Shown: positions 18,660 through 28,247, counted from the stretch's first letter. The stretch: 63,314 nucleotides of DNA from an uncultured Litorivicinus sp. (GCA_902594275.1 CACJLQ010000005.1:1-63314), one strand, 5' to 3'. The notes: generated from the letters alone by a model not told the origin. Numbers and translations: made by a program.

Positions 18660-19343
18660 ATGAAAACAAATCTTTTACGTCCATTATTTGACGCCGGAAA
18701 GCTATGGCAAGGGAATACAGAAACCACTATCGAAGTCACTGATGCTGGATTTCCAGAGCTCAATGCTCAGCTCTGTAGCCAAGGCTGGCCTGCACATATG
18801 CTCATTGAATTTCTCACGGATGATTGTTTCTCGGCTCCAATTCAATGTGCTTTAGCAACATGGCGATCACATCAAGATGCGCGCTGGATTGCTTTCGTCA
18901 ATCCGCCTTTAACACCGTGCACTGAACGGCTAATGCAAGAAGGAATCGACACCGAAAAAGTCGACATCATTCATGTCGCTAACGACCAGCTTGCTTGGTG
19001 CTTAGAGCAAATCACACTGACAGAATCCACACGCAGTGTGATTGCGTGGGAAACTGAAACACTGACCTCAACACAACTTCGGCGACTACAACTCGCCTGC
19101 CAACGAGGATACACACAACTATTTCTCGTCCGACAGCCCGCACACCGACATCAAGCCTCACCTGCTCCTGTCCGCGCAAGGATTGATCCATCAGTTGCTG
19201 GTTTTGAAATCACAGTATTTAAGCAACCAGGAACAAATGCCAGAACGCCTGTTGTCATTCCCTCTGAGCTCTCTTGGATTCGCAAGCCAAATCCAGCTCA
19301 GCGCGTCACTTGTGTAAAACATGACTCATCAGGGCTTCACTAA
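18660..19343 (+). CDS. imuA: ImuA-like SOS mutagenesis protein
   Basis: 227 residues, RecA/SulA-like fold without a clear Walker A. It precedes imuB with a 1-nt stop/start overlap and lies directly under a LexA box, the standard arrangement of the ImuA-ImuB mutasome. ImuA is thought to help the mutasome of ImuB and DnaE2 copy damaged DNA. The ATG directly follows the LexA box with no ribosome-binding site; the next in-frame ATG is near residue 46, which would delete conserved sequence. The message may therefore be leaderless. Confidence 0.85.
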   Translation: MKTNLLRPLFDAGKLWQGNTETTIEVTDAGFPELNAQLCSQGWPAHMLIEFLTDDCFSAPIQCALATWRSHQDARWIAFVNPPLTPCTERLMQEGIDTEKVDIIHVANDQLAWCLEQITLTESTRSVIAWETETLTSTQLRRLQLACQRGYTQLFLVRQPAHRHQASPAPVRARIDPSVAGFEITVFKQPGTNARTPVVIPSELSWIRKPNPAQRVTCVKHDSSGLH

Positions 19344-20737
19344 TGATGATCTATGCATATCTTAAATTTCCAAATCTACTTTTGGACGCGCAAGGAGTCT
19401 CTCATCACAACGAATGTATCGCCATCCATCAACAAGGCCAAATCATGCAATGCTCTGAACTTGCATTAGCAGCGGGTGTTATTCCTGGTATGACACTGAG
19501 TATGGCGATGACTCTCTGCCCAAAGTTACTCACCAAAGCGTATCAAGCAGACACAGAACGTCGTTTATTGCATCGATTAGCTCTTTGGGCATATCAGTAC
19601 TCACACCAAGTCGCGATCTGGAATAAGGGTCTCTGTATTGAGGTTTCAAAAAGCAAATCTCTATTCGGTGACCTGACAGAGCTGACACAAACTCTGAAGA
19701 ATGCAGCTGCATCGCAAAGTTTCCAAATTCAACTTGCCTTTGGGTATACCCCTGAGATGGCAGCTCTCTTCGTACAAGAGGGATTACGACCGAAAGAAAA
19801 TGCATTTCACAAAACACTGAGTCGTATTGCGATTGATGCTGCGACGATTCCACGTGAACAAATCAAACGACTTAAAAATATGGGCTTTCGAACAATTGGC
19901 GATTACTTCAGTGCACCATCTCGAGCTCGGCAAGCACGTATTCACCAAGACACATTCTTGTATTTCGATGCAATTGCCGGTCGACACCAAACACCACTGT
20001 CATGGTTTTCGCCACCACCTGTCTTTGATCAATCCATTGAATTTTTACGCGGGCTTGAATCAATCGACATGCTGAAATTTCCGATCAGTCGTTTGACTCA
20101 AGATGCAGCTCATTGGTTAAGACAACGTCTATGTGCGACCAGCCGACTACGATGGGAAATCACTCTTGAAAACCGCAACAGCCATTATTTAAAAGTCTCA
20201 CTCAACCATCCTGTGAATTCAGTCGCAGGAATTGCAGACCCTTCTTGGTTACAACTTGAGAAATTCTTTCCCGAATCACCAATGACAAGTATTCGTCTAA
20301 TCATTCAGCAAGTGCATCAAGCAAGCCCGCAAAAACGTGATCTATTTATTCAAATTCATGATACAGATCGATCGCAGTTGCTCGATCGGCTCACTGCTCG
20401 TCTTGGTAAAGAGTGCATCAAGACACCCCGTCGACTTCCAGATCCACGACCTGAGTACGCCAATCAGCTCGATAATAACAATAACAATACGTACCCTCTT
20501 CCCAACCTACCCCCTCGACCAATCTGGTTACTCGATCCACCTGAGTCACTTGGGTCGTCACCAGAAAAAGCAGGACATACATTACTTCAAGGCCCAGAAC
20601 GCATTGAGTCTGGCTGGTGGGATTTCGAACCTGCTTGTCGACGCTATTGGGTTTGCCTATTCCAGCACACGCGAATCAGTTGGATCTTTCAGGATCAGTA
20701 CTCAAAAAGTTGGTGGCTTGCAGGTTGGTTCACTTAA
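19343..20737 (+). CDS. imuB: ImuB, Y-family polymerase-like mutasome protein
   Basis: 464 residues related to the DinB/UmuC palm and little-finger region. The start MMIYAYLKFPNLLLDAQ resembles Y-family N-termini but lacks the metal-binding DxD, as in other ImuB proteins. ImuB is the hub that brings the error-prone polymerase DnaE2 and the beta clamp together. DnaE2 (imuC) does not follow here; rep does, about 50 nt downstream. DnaE2 would have to be elsewhere, or another polymerase serves. Confidence 0.88.
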   Translation: MMIYAYLKFPNLLLDAQGVSHHNECIAIHQQGQIMQCSELALAAGVIPGMTLSMAMTLCPKLLTKAYQADTERRLLHRLALWAYQYSHQVAIWNKGLCIEVSKSKSLFGDLTELTQTLKNAAASQSFQIQLAFGYTPEMAALFVQEGLRPKENAFHKTLSRIAIDAATIPREQIKRLKNMGFRTIGDYFSAPSRARQARIHQDTFLYFDAIAGRHQTPLSWFSPPPVFDQSIEFLRGLESIDMLKFPISRLTQDAAHWLRQRLCATSRLRWEITLENRNSHYLKVSLNHPVNSVAGIADPSWLQLEKFFPESPMTSIRLIIQQVHQASPQKRDLFIQIHDTDRSQLLDRLTARLGKECIKTPRRLPDPRPEYANQLDNNNNNTYPLPNLPPRPIWLLDPPESLGSSPEKAGHTLLQGPERIESGWWDFEPACRRYWVCLFQHTRISWIFQDQYSKSWWLAGWFT

Positions 20738-20787
20738 GTCTGATCACAACCTGCTAAACTATTGGTCTGGTTTTTAAGGATCATTGC

Positions 20788-22842
20788 GTGGATCTCAATC
20801 GATTCAATCCGCGACAGCGCGAAGCGATTACTCATGTTGGCTCACCACTTCTCGTACTTGCAGGCGCAGGTAGCGGAAAGACTAGCGTCATCACGCATAA
20901 GATCGCATGGCTCATCCAAGAAGCGGGAATACCGGCGAGACACATCACAGCTGTCACTTTCACAAATAAAGCATCACGCGAGATGCGTGAACGTATCAGT
21001 CATATTGCGCCCAGAAATCAAATTCGTGGGCTCACAGTCTCAACATTCCATACATTTGGACTAAATTTGCTCAGACGAGAGATTGGACACGCTGGACTTA
21101 AATCTGGTTTTTCAATCCTCGACGCTGAGGATGCTAAATCTATTCTTGCTGATTTACTGAAACGTGAGTCGATCGAAGATCGCGATCTTGTTTCCTCTGT
21201 TCAGCATACGATTTCTCATTGGAAAAATGATGGGCTATCACCTGAGAAAACACGCACCCAGGCGGGTGACTCACAGTCTGTCTTAGCTGCCAATGCATAT
21301 ATTGAATACGACCGGTATTTAAAGGCATGCAATGCTGTCGACTTCGATGATTTGATTTTAAGACCACTCGAACTTTTCCGCGCTAAGCCAGATCTTCTGG
21401 CCAAATGGCAATCTAAGATCCGTTACTTTTTAGTCGACGAATATCAGGACACTAATGGTATCCAATACGAACTGGTCAAGCTCCTGACCCAAACGTCTGG
21501 CGCACTCACTATTGTCGGCGACGACGATCAGTCAATTTATGCATGGCGTGGAGCCCGTCCTGAAAACCTCAACGAACTGAGCGTTGACTTTCCAAAACTT
21601 AAAGTGATTAAGCTCGAACAAAATTATCGCTCGACTCGGGTCATTCTAGAGACGGCGAACACCCTTATTGCAAACAACCCGCACATTTTTGAAAAAACGC
21701 TCTGGAGCGATAAGGGGTTTGGTGATCGTATCGAAATCCTTCCGACAAAGACGGACGAAGATGAAGCCCAAAGAATTGCTTCGATGATTTTGCAGCGTCA
21801 TCTGAATCAAAAAAAACAATTTTCTGACTTCGCGGTGCTCTATCGAGGTAATCATCAAGCGCGCATCCTCGAATTTAAATTACAGCACTTTAAGATCCCC
21901 TATAAATTAAGTGGCGGGACGAGCTTTTTCGCACGTTCAGAAATTCGGGATCTGATGTCGTATCTCCGCATTCTCATCAATCCAGACGATGACAACGCGC
22001 TATTACGAATCGTTAACGTGCCACGACGTCGGATCGGTCCAACAACACTTGAGGTCCTTGGCCGATACGCCCATGAACGACGGCAGCCGTTGTATTCGTG
22101 TATCCCTGAAGTGGGGCTCACGTCTCTGTTAGACCCAGAGACTGCGAGACGTCTCACGCAATTCCGTACGCTAATTGAAACAGCTCGACGCAATCTCTTA
22201 GTCGGTCAAGGAATGCAGGCAATCGACGAGCTCTTGGAAAGTATCAATTATCGGGGTTGGTTGTCTGATCAAAGTTCTTCAGAGCCAACGGCCGAGCGCC
22301 GTTGGGGAAATGTTGTACAACTTCTCGAAGCACTGAGGAAAAATCTCAAAGGCGATCCCGATGAGATGGATGATAAGGATGAAGTCGATTCAGACGATAC
22401 CGCCATTGAAGTCGCCATTCGAAAGCTCGTACTTCACGATATTCTCGAACGTGAAGAGGAAGAAGATGCCAGTGATCGAGTACAGCTCGCGACTCTCCAC
22501 GCTGCAAAAGGCTTAGAATTCCCCGAAGTATTCCTTATGGGCGTCGAGGAGGACCTTCTCCCACATAAAAACTCGATCGAAGCTGACACCATCGAAGAAG
22601 AACGACGCCTGATGTATGTTGGTGTCACTCGGGCGAAGCAAGTCCTGACCGTGACCTATGCAAAGCGGAGGAAACAGTTTGGTGAGTTCATTGAGACAAC
22701 ACCGAGCCGATTTTTGGATGAGTTGCCTGACGAACATATTCATTGGCATGGTAAAGACGAAGCAGACCCTGAAGTAGAAAGACAAAAAGGTCATGACACG
22801 CTAAGCGCGCTACATGCGATGTTGAAAGGCGAATCTGTATGA
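20788..22842 (+). CDS. rep: ATP-dependent DNA helicase Rep
   Basis: Superfamily 1A 3'-5' helicase of 684 residues. Starts at GTG 20788 behind an AAGGA. Walker A is AGAGSGKTSVITHKI (about residues 25-39), motif II is VDEYQDTN, motif III is GDDDQSIYAWRGA, and VQLATLHAAKGLEF and LMYVGVTRAK are motifs V and VI. Rep clears proteins ahead of replication forks. Length and motif spacing match Rep rather than UvrD (about 720). The nagZ start overlaps its stop (ATGA). Confidence 0.93.
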   Translation: MDLNRFNPRQREAITHVGSPLLVLAGAGSGKTSVITHKIAWLIQEAGIPARHITAVTFTNKASREMRERISHIAPRNQIRGLTVSTFHTFGLNLLRREIGHAGLKSGFSILDAEDAKSILADLLKRESIEDRDLVSSVQHTISHWKNDGLSPEKTRTQAGDSQSVLAANAYIEYDRYLKACNAVDFDDLILRPLELFRAKPDLLAKWQSKIRYFLVDEYQDTNGIQYELVKLLTQTSGALTIVGDDDQSIYAWRGARPENLNELSVDFPKLKVIKLEQNYRSTRVILETANTLIANNPHIFEKTLWSDKGFGDRIEILPTKTDEDEAQRIASMILQRHLNQKKQFSDFAVLYRGNHQARILEFKLQHFKIPYKLSGGTSFFARSEIRDLMSYLRILINPDDDNALLRIVNVPRRRIGPTTLEVLGRYAHERRQPLYSCIPEVGLTSLLDPETARRLTQFRTLIETARRNLLVGQGMQAIDELLESINYRGWLSDQSSSEPTAERRWGNVVQLLEALRKNLKGDPDEMDDKDEVDSDDTAIEVAIRKLVLHDILEREEEEDASDRVQLATLHAAKGLEFPEVFLMGVEEDLLPHKNSIEADTIEEERRLMYVGVTRAKQVLTVTYAKRRKQFGEFIETTPSRFLDELPDEHIHWHGKDEADPEVERQKGHDTLSALHAMLKGESV

Positions 22843-23861
22843 ATCTTTATCGGCCCATTGTGGTGGGACTGAGTGGTCAGACGCTTTCTGCCTCGGAAGG
22901 CTCGTGGCTCCATGAGTTACGTCCCTATGGCGTTATCCTATTTTCGAGAAATATTGAAAATCAAACACAGTTAAAAGCACTGTGCGCATCGATTCGCGAG
23001 GTCTTGGGTAACGACGTCGTGATTGTCGTTGACCAAGAAGGCGGCCGAGTTCAACGTCTCAAGAATCCAAACTGGCCAGTTCTTCCCGCCGCGCTCGATA
23101 TTGGAAAATACTGGCGTAGACATCAGTTTGCCGGACTCGAAGCTGCCAATAGTCTTGGTCAAGTCATTGGCTCTCAACTTGCTGAAGTCGGTATCACGCA
23201 TGCTGCAGCACCTGTCCTCGATTTACACATCAAAGGTGCCGATCCTGTGATCGGTGAACGCTCATTCGGAACCACGTCAGCCGAAGTGATCCCGCTAGCA
23301 ACAGCCTTTATTGATGGGTTAAGTCGATGCGGTGTCAGCGCGATCGTGAAGCATATTCCTGGCATGGGCCGTGTTCAATCAGATAGCCACGACGAATTAC
23401 CGGTGATTTCGACGTCCATCAAAGAACTCTCCCAGTCTGACTGGATCCCTTTTCAAGTCATATCAGGGACCCGCTGGGCGATGACTGCTCATGTCGTGAT
23501 TCCTGAGTGGGACGCTTTACCGATCACAACATCCACGAAAGCCATGCAATATATCCGCGAGACTTTTGGTGATTGGTTGATCATCTCAGACTGTTTGACG
23601 ATGGGTGCAATCGCCGGAACGATCACCGAGCGAGTGCAAAACGCACTCGATGCAGGCGTCGATCTTGCACTATTTTCAAATGGCTCAGACGAAGAACGCA
23701 GACTTGCCGTCGAAGCTTCCGGAGAACCACGGGTTAGCCGTGATGACCTCAACTCATTGGCTCCATTGTCAAAAGCCCATGTTCAGCGGCTATTGACGAA
23801 GCTGAGTAAGGTGACTCGGAATCAAGATGCAATCGATCCAACTTGGGATCGATCAACGTGA
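22839..23861 (+). CDS. nagZ: Beta-N-acetylhexosaminidase NagZ
   Basis: Glycoside hydrolase family 3, 340 residues, cytoplasmic. It removes GlcNAc from anhydromuropeptides during cell-wall recycling. Seen: VDQEGGRVQRLKNPNWP (about residues 65-81), the KHIPGMGR motif with downstream DSHDELPV that holds the catalytic His and Asp loop, and ISDCLTMGA with the nucleophile Asp. The usual KHFPGHG is varied to KHIPGMG, but the flanking active-site residues remain. It is coupled to rep by an ATGA overlap. Confidence 0.94.
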   Translation: MNLYRPIVVGLSGQTLSASEGSWLHELRPYGVILFSRNIENQTQLKALCASIREVLGNDVVIVVDQEGGRVQRLKNPNWPVLPAALDIGKYWRRHQFAGLEAANSLGQVIGSQLAEVGITHAAAPVLDLHIKGADPVIGERSFGTTSAEVIPLATAFIDGLSRCGVSAIVKHIPGMGRVQSDSHDELPVISTSIKELSQSDWIPFQVISGTRWAMTAHVVIPEWDALPITTSTKAMQYIRETFGDWLIISDCLTMGAIAGTITERVQNALDAGVDLALFSNGSDEERRLAVEASGEPRVSRDDLNSLAPLSKAHVQRLLTKLSKVTRNQDAIDPTWDRST

Positions 23862-23866
23862 GAGGC

Positions 23867-24271
23867 TCACAGGCCGTCAAGCATATATGCAACAGCGTCC
23901 GCGATTTCTTGATCTGAGCAATCAGGGCACAATCCGCGGGCCGGCATCGCCTTGTATCCATCGATCGCATGTTTGACGAGTGTCTCCATACCCTGATCCA
24001 TGCGTGCCGCCCAAGCGCCCGCATCTCCAGTCTTTGGAGCGCCCGCAGCGCCGCTCGTATGACAAGCAGCACAAGCGCTGGTGTAGACCTGATCACCAGT
24101 TCGCGCGGCAGCTGCTACTGGAGCCTTACCCAAATTGTCGGAGCATGGATCGCCCATGACACAAACAGATGCTGGATGCTTCAAGCGCTCGAGAATGACG
24201 TCTGCTTTTTCGTTTGCAGCAAATGCAGACAGTGCGATTAGAGAAGTGATCGCGGTAAGTACCGTTTTCAT
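23867..24271 (-). CDS. Cytochrome c5-like protein
   Basis: 134 residues with a signal peptide (MKTVLTAITSLIALSAFA) and one haem site, CAACH (about residues 66-70); the axial Met is probably in the YKAMPARG segment. Two extra cysteine pairs, CVMGDPC before the haem and CPDC after it, may form disulfides; the second is usual in cytochromes c5. It would carry electrons in the periplasm. GAGG precedes the ATG. It converges with nagZ, 5 nt apart. Confidence 0.9.
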   Translation of the reverse strand: MKTVLTAITSLIALSAFAANEKADVILERLKHPASVCVMGDPCSDNLGKAPVAAAARTGDQVYTSACAACHTSGAAGAPKTGDAGAWAARMDQGMETLVKHAIDGYKAMPARGLCPDCSDQEIADAVAYMLDGL

Positions 24272-24403
24272 TTATAGCCTCATGCCAGTTGGTTTCCTCA
24301 AGGCCGGTGATTATAAAGTGTTGGGATTGAGAGTGCCAAGAGTATTTTAAAGAGCTACCGTCTGCTGTGGACTCCTCGAATTACGTGTGTACTCCCACCC
24401 TAT

Positions 24404-24480
24404 ACGCCCCTAGCTCAGCTGGATAGAGCGTTGCCCTCCGGAGGCAAAGGTCAGAACCTTCGCGACCCTCGCCAGCCAAG
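24404..24480 (+). pseudogene. Degenerate tRNA-Arg(CCG) copy
   Basis: Bases 24411-24455 are identical to the D arm, anticodon arm and variable loop of the intact tRNA-Arg(CCG) at 31345-31421, including the CCG anticodon. The acceptor stem is damaged at both ends (ACGCCCC against a failing 3' side) and the T-arm has changed from GGTTCGAATCC to an unpairable sequence. It probably marks the left edge of an inserted or duplicated segment. Not expected to be charged. Confidence 0.85.
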
Positions 24481-24831
24481 CTTTCAAGCCTTTTATAAGC
24501 CTCCAGAATCATTATTTGACACGCTGATGACACAGTGGAGTCAATGCAATGGCTTCAATTTGCCCTACCCGGTGGTTTTTTAATAGGCACAGGGCTAAAA
24601 AAATTTATACAAAATATCGCACCAAAGTGTATCGACAAGAAGCCTATTTCCCAATCTTGGTGCGTTTACCTTACACGTCTTAGAATAAGACAAACCATCG
24701 GTATCCAGAAATATTCCTGTCTTTTTAATTATTAAATTAGATTCCACTGCTTGTGACGCTGACGGCATATTAATTGCTGCAGAGCAACATACGGACGTAA
24801 ACACATGGATAATCTTTTTTGGAGAAATACT
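24481..24831. other. Gap before rhodanese gene, no gene called
   Basis: After the degenerate tRNA there is AT-rich sequence with a 66-codon plus-strand frame (24535-24735) that lacks a ribosome-binding site and resembles nothing I know. A GATGACACAG motif at 24522 recalls the ATCAATGACACAG repeat upstream of the intact tRNA-Arg, which may point to a common origin. Confidence 0.4.
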
Positions 24832-25698
24832 ATGATTAATGACGCTTTAATTTCGCCTTCCGATCTGAAAATATTGATGGAATCGGAACCGGTGGTGGTT
24901 ATAGATACTCGCTCTCCGGAGGCATTTGCAGAGGGACACATCCCGAATGCGATAAATATTCACGATATATTTACATTTCTTGCGACTTCGTCAGAGCAGG
25001 GGATAGAAGAGCTACGCGAAAAGTTTGCTGGAATTTTTGGGGCTGCAGGATTGTCTGGAATGGAACATGCGGTCATGTATGAAGAAAGCATGAACACCGG
25101 CTTCGGACAATCATGTCGAGGATACTTTTTATTGAAGTACCTCGGATATCCAAAAGCCTCGGTGCTACATGGTGGATATCAGGCGTGGCTGGAAGTGGGA
25201 CTGGAATCGAGTACTGATGTCTTTGTCCCAGATATAAAAATCTTCCCCGTGGATGAGGCGGCTAAGAGTCTGATGCTGAGTAAAGACGACATGTGTGCAG
25301 CGCTCGATGATGACGATATTGTTAAACTAGACGTTCGGGACGTCGACGAGTGGGTGGGTACGAGTTCATCGCCTTACGGAGTCGATTTCTGTCCACGAAA
25401 AGGGCGTTTACCTAATGCGGTGTGGATAGAGTGGTACCGTATGATGAAGCCAGGTTCCTCAGGCCCGTTATTTAAGTCCAAAGCCGAAATCCAAGCAGAA
25501 TGTGCTTCGGTGGGTATTAACAGTGAATCGACAGTATACTTGTATTGCTTTAAGGGTGCTCGTGCTTCGAATACCTTTGTGGCACTCAAGGAAGCAGGCG
25601 TTAAAGATGTGCGGATGTATTTCGGTTCATGGAATGAGTGGTCTAGGGATCCCGACTTGCCAATTGATGATACCGTTCTCAGCTGGAAAGCTGCATAG
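24832..25698 (+). CDS. Two-domain rhodanese (sulfurtransferase)
   Basis: ATG 24832 is chosen because GGAG lies 9 nt upstream; 288 residues. Two rhodanese domains: the N-terminal one (about 5-125) has no active-site Cys, the C-terminal one (about 150-285) has the loop YCFKGARASN with the catalytic Cys. This is the layout of thiosulfate or mercaptopyruvate sulfurtransferases, which move sulfane sulfur to cyanide or thiols. No signal peptide. It is the first gene inside the tRNA-Arg segment and is followed 10 nt later by a CopD-like membrane gene. Confidence 0.85.
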   Translation: MINDALISPSDLKILMESEPVVVIDTRSPEAFAEGHIPNAINIHDIFTFLATSSEQGIEELREKFAGIFGAAGLSGMEHAVMYEESMNTGFGQSCRGYFLLKYLGYPKASVLHGGYQAWLEVGLESSTDVFVPDIKIFPVDEAAKSLMLSKDDMCAALDDDDIVKLDVRDVDEWVGTSSSPYGVDFCPRKGRLPNAVWIEWYRMMKPGSSGPLFKSKAEIQAECASVGINSESTVYLYCFKGARASNTFVALKEAGVKDVRMYFGSWNEWSRDPDLPIDDTVLSWKAA

Positions 25699-25707
25699 GA
25701 GTCTGAG

Positions 25708-26166
25708 ATGAATCTACTCGCACAAGGTTTGCACGCGATCACTGCCACGCTCTGGATCGGCGGGATTTTCTTTGCCTTCATGGCCTTACGGCCAGCGGCA
25801 CAAGAGGTACTGCAACCGCGAGAACTTCTGCAACTTTGGCGGGTAGCTTATAGAAAATTTTTCCGGCTAGTATGGCTGCTCATCACTATTTTGATAGCTA
25901 CGGGCTATTATCAGCTCTTTTTCCGGTTCGGCGGGTTTGCGAATTCGCAGCCATACTTGCACCTTATGCATACCCTAGGGCTGATAATGGTGGCCGCATT
26001 TTGCTATCTCTACTTCAGTCTCTATGGCAAGCTCTGTCGCTTGATAGATACCGAAGAAATATCTGCAGCCTCTGATACTTTAAAGAAAATGAGACCAGTG
26101 ATGGCTACTAATCTGTTTCTAGGGATAGTGATAACGGCGGTAGGCGTTTGCGGTCCCTATGTCTAA
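25708..26166 (+). CDS. CopD-like integral membrane protein
   Basis: 152 residues with four hydrophobic helices; the N-terminal LHAITATLWIGGIFFAFMALRP holds the His and WIGG features of CopD-domain and related membrane proteins. Some such proteins bind copper or haem in the membrane. It follows the rhodanese gene closely and is likely co-transcribed, so a sulfur or metal stress role is possible, but no direct evidence fixes substrate or ligand. Confidence 0.7.
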   Translation: MNLLAQGLHAITATLWIGGIFFAFMALRPAAQEVLQPRELLQLWRVAYRKFFRLVWLLITILIATGYYQLFFRFGGFANSQPYLHLMHTLGLIMVAAFCYLYFSLYGKLCRLIDTEEISAASDTLKKMRPVMATNLFLGIVITAVGVCGPYV

Positions 26167-26217
26167 AGAATAAGAATGATGTGTATTACGGGATACAGTG
26201 AACTGGTCGAGGTTCTC

Positions 26218-26395
26218 AGACCTGCACCGCCTCATGCATACCACATCTCTCAATAGCTGTTCTGGGTAATGGGAAAGCTTAAGGAGCTATAGCAGTTTAT
26301 GCAGTAGCTCGCATTGTAAGAAGGTTTACGGCTGTGTAGCACTAGCATCTACCAATACCTATTTTCCTATATCGTATACCCTTTTTTCCAACGCC
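26218..26395. repeat. Structured dispersed repeat, copy 1
   Basis: About 135-175 nt matching 27364-27533. The shared core begins at GTTCTGGGTAATGGGAAAG (26257), continues through a stem GGAGCTA (26281-26287) and TAGCTC (26303-26308), then a second weaker stem and a shared tail of pyrimidine-rich sequence ending in a T run. Differences are scattered substitutions with the first stem kept. It may be a transcript end or a mobile structured element. Confidence 0.8.
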
Positions 26396-26412
26396 TCAGA
26401 GGCCTTAACGCT

Positions 26413-26511
26413 TCACAATTGTTCGCCCCAAAGACACATCACCAACACTAAAGAAAACAACCCGAATGTGTTGATGAAGTAGTGGAAGATTTTAGATTCG
26501 TAATAGTCCAT
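26413..26511 (-). CDS. 32-residue membrane microprotein
   Basis: Reads MDYYESKIFHYFINTFGLFS and then a hydrophobic run to TGA at 26413-26415. GGGAGGT stands about 8 nt before the ATG at 26511, a near-ideal ribosome site. One membrane helix (about residues 12-28), N-terminus charged. No relative recognised. It lies between structured repeat copy 1 and the GFA-family gene, both read on the minus strand. Confidence 0.5.
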   Translation of the reverse strand: MDYYESKIFHYFINTFGLFSLVLVMCLWGEQL

Positions 26512-26720
26512 CGCCGATACCTCCCAAACATTAACGGTTAGTCTGCCTACAAATAATGAAAATGGATTGGAGATACTTTGAAGTTATTATGAAATGTTAC
26601 ACAAAAGGACGGCTTCTGTAGCCCCCAAAAGACTTTAAACCCGCGTCACAAATCTAGACTATGTAACTTAGTTTCAGGTGCCAAAACCCCCGCCCCAAAT
26701 GATGTTTGTATACATTTAGG

Positions 26721-27164
26721 CTACCTCAATGTCTCAAGAAATTTAGTGATTCGTTCGGCCGTCCCACTGTCGCCTACGCTGAGTCCAGCACGGGTCTGAT
26801 CATGGATGATATCGAGTTTGGTGCCTGTCCAAATCTCCAGATCAATCTTTTGAAACTGGTTTGGGTTAACAAAATTACCCAGTGGAATAAACACGAGTTC
26901 AGGAAGCACCTGTGGTCTGACAGTTAATCTCACGTGACATGTTGGGCAAAACCGTGTCTTCATAAGCTCGCCACTTCCACCCTGGTAGTCATAATCGACT
27001 TCAGGACCAGAGCAAACGAATTCGTCTTCTTTGTAACATGCTCCCAGAGAGTATGAACCATTAAGCTTTCTGCAAGATTCACAATTACATTGATAAAGGA
27101 ACATCGGATCGTGATTTGTTTCAAAATTCCATGACCCACAATGGCAACCGCCTGAATGTCGCAT
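26721..27164 (-). CDS. GFA/CENP-V-family zinc protein
   Basis: 147 residues of the glutathione-dependent formaldehyde-activating (GFA) family. Zinc-binding cysteines are visible: CHCG at 8-11, CNCESC at about 27-32 and CPTC at about 75-78. The family name comes from one contested formaldehyde-GSH enzyme; most members are unassigned. AGGAG lies 10 nt upstream. It stands in the accessory segment without an S-(hydroxymethyl)glutathione dehydrogenase, so a formaldehyde role is unproven. Confidence 0.85.
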   Translation of the reverse strand: MRHSGGCHCGSWNFETNHDPMFLYQCNCESCRKLNGSYSLGACYKEDEFVCSGPEVDYDYQGGSGELMKTRFCPTCHVRLTVRPQVLPELVFIPLGNFVNPNQFQKIDLEIWTGTKLDIIHDQTRAGLSVGDSGTAERITKFLETLR

Positions 27165-27363
27165 ACGTCAACTACTCCTGGATCGGCTTCTAGAAACCTT
27201 ACCCTACACTCAATTATTTTCAAAATCATCCAGAAAAGTGCTGACGTTTAGGTTTTTATTGCTGCATATCACAGGCTCTTAAAGGCCCCAAATCTTTACT
27301 ATTCCAAGGTCACAGATTCATGAACGATTGGCATTATGAATCTGATATTAAATGGTATAGATC

Positions 27364-27533
27364 AGAACCTGCACTTACTTTTGCATTGAGATCTCGTAAG
27401 CAGTTCTGGGTAATGGGAAAGATTAAGGAGCTATAGCAGTCTATGCAGTAGCTCCTGCTGCAAGAATCTAAAGGGCTGTATAGCCCTGGCATTTGCGGAT
27501 ACCTGTCTTCCTACTTCTTATACACGTTTTTCA
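27364..27533. repeat. Structured dispersed repeat, copy 2
   Basis: Second copy of the element at 26218-26395. The first stem is longer here, GGAGCTA (27427-27433) with TAGCTCC (27449-27455), and a second perfect hairpin AGGGCT-GTAT-AGCCCT occupies 27471-27486. It ends at the 3' end of the minus-strand gene 27535-28056, as a terminator or gene-associated element would. Confidence 0.8.
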
Positions 27534-27534
27534 A

Positions 27535-28056
27535 TCAGAAATAATTGCCGATTTCTAGTCCGGAGCCACCGAACTGGTAGTGATCATCATTGGTTCGTTC
27601 TTGAGCTTCGTCTTGGTATTCAAGAGCTACGCATATGGAGGATAAAAAGCATTGTCCCAAGTTTAAATTGGCTTCAAAACATTCATCAATCCAGTACCAA
27701 TCATCGGAAGAGTTATACAATTTACGATCAGGTTCAATGAAATGTCGGTTACTTGCAGACAGCCACGTACCGTATGGCAAACCTATTTTATAAAACACCT
27801 GCACTAACTCGTCGTCTTCATCAGAAATCGAGACACCCAAACCTACCTCAGTTCCAATGCCATCGAACACATTCAACCGCCCCAAGACTGGTGAAGCGGA
27901 TATCAAAGAATCTCTATCCGCTGCTTGGGATACTCTATTATTGAATGTTCCTGTCCAGCGTTCGCCTTCTATTTCAATGAGGACTGAGCCATTTTTAATA
28001 AATCCAAGATCGATATACCCATGAAAACGATGGAAAGTATGCTTATAGTCATCCAT
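27535..28056 (-). CDS. Unknown protein, 173 residues
   Basis: ATG 28056 is used because GGAG lies about 9 nt upstream; the longer frame begins with a TTG two codons earlier. The protein is acidic, soluble and without a signal peptide, with many aromatic residues and a DDWYWIDECFEANLNLGQC stretch. I recognise no domain. It sits in the accessory segment on the minus strand with a structured repeat directly after its stop, and no evident operon partner. Confidence 0.6.
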   Translation of the reverse strand: MDDYKHTFHRFHGYIDLGFIKNGSVLIEIEGERWTGTFNNRVSQAADRDSLISASPVLGRLNVFDGIGTEVGLGVSISDEDDELVQVFYKIGLPYGTWLSASNRHFIEPDRKLYNSSDDWYWIDECFEANLNLGQCFLSSICVALEYQDEAQERTNDDHYQFGGSGLEIGNYF

Positions 28057-28247
28057 CGGCAAATCTCCAACAGATGACGCATCGTAGAATGTTCATCAGC
28101 CCACTTTTTTGGGCAGGAAATCGCAAATCCATTACTTTCTGTTCAGGGAGTTTCTTCTGCGGAAGCACCCTGCAAAGCCAACAAAGCACCAAAGACAATC
28201 AAGCAGTTTGCAGAGGTAGAACTTTTTCAACAGTCATAAGCCATCTT

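Noticed and set aside
26218..27533. Integron cassette array with attC sites
   Set aside because: The repeats lack recognisable GTTRRRY core sites, no IntI gene is present, and only two copies occur.
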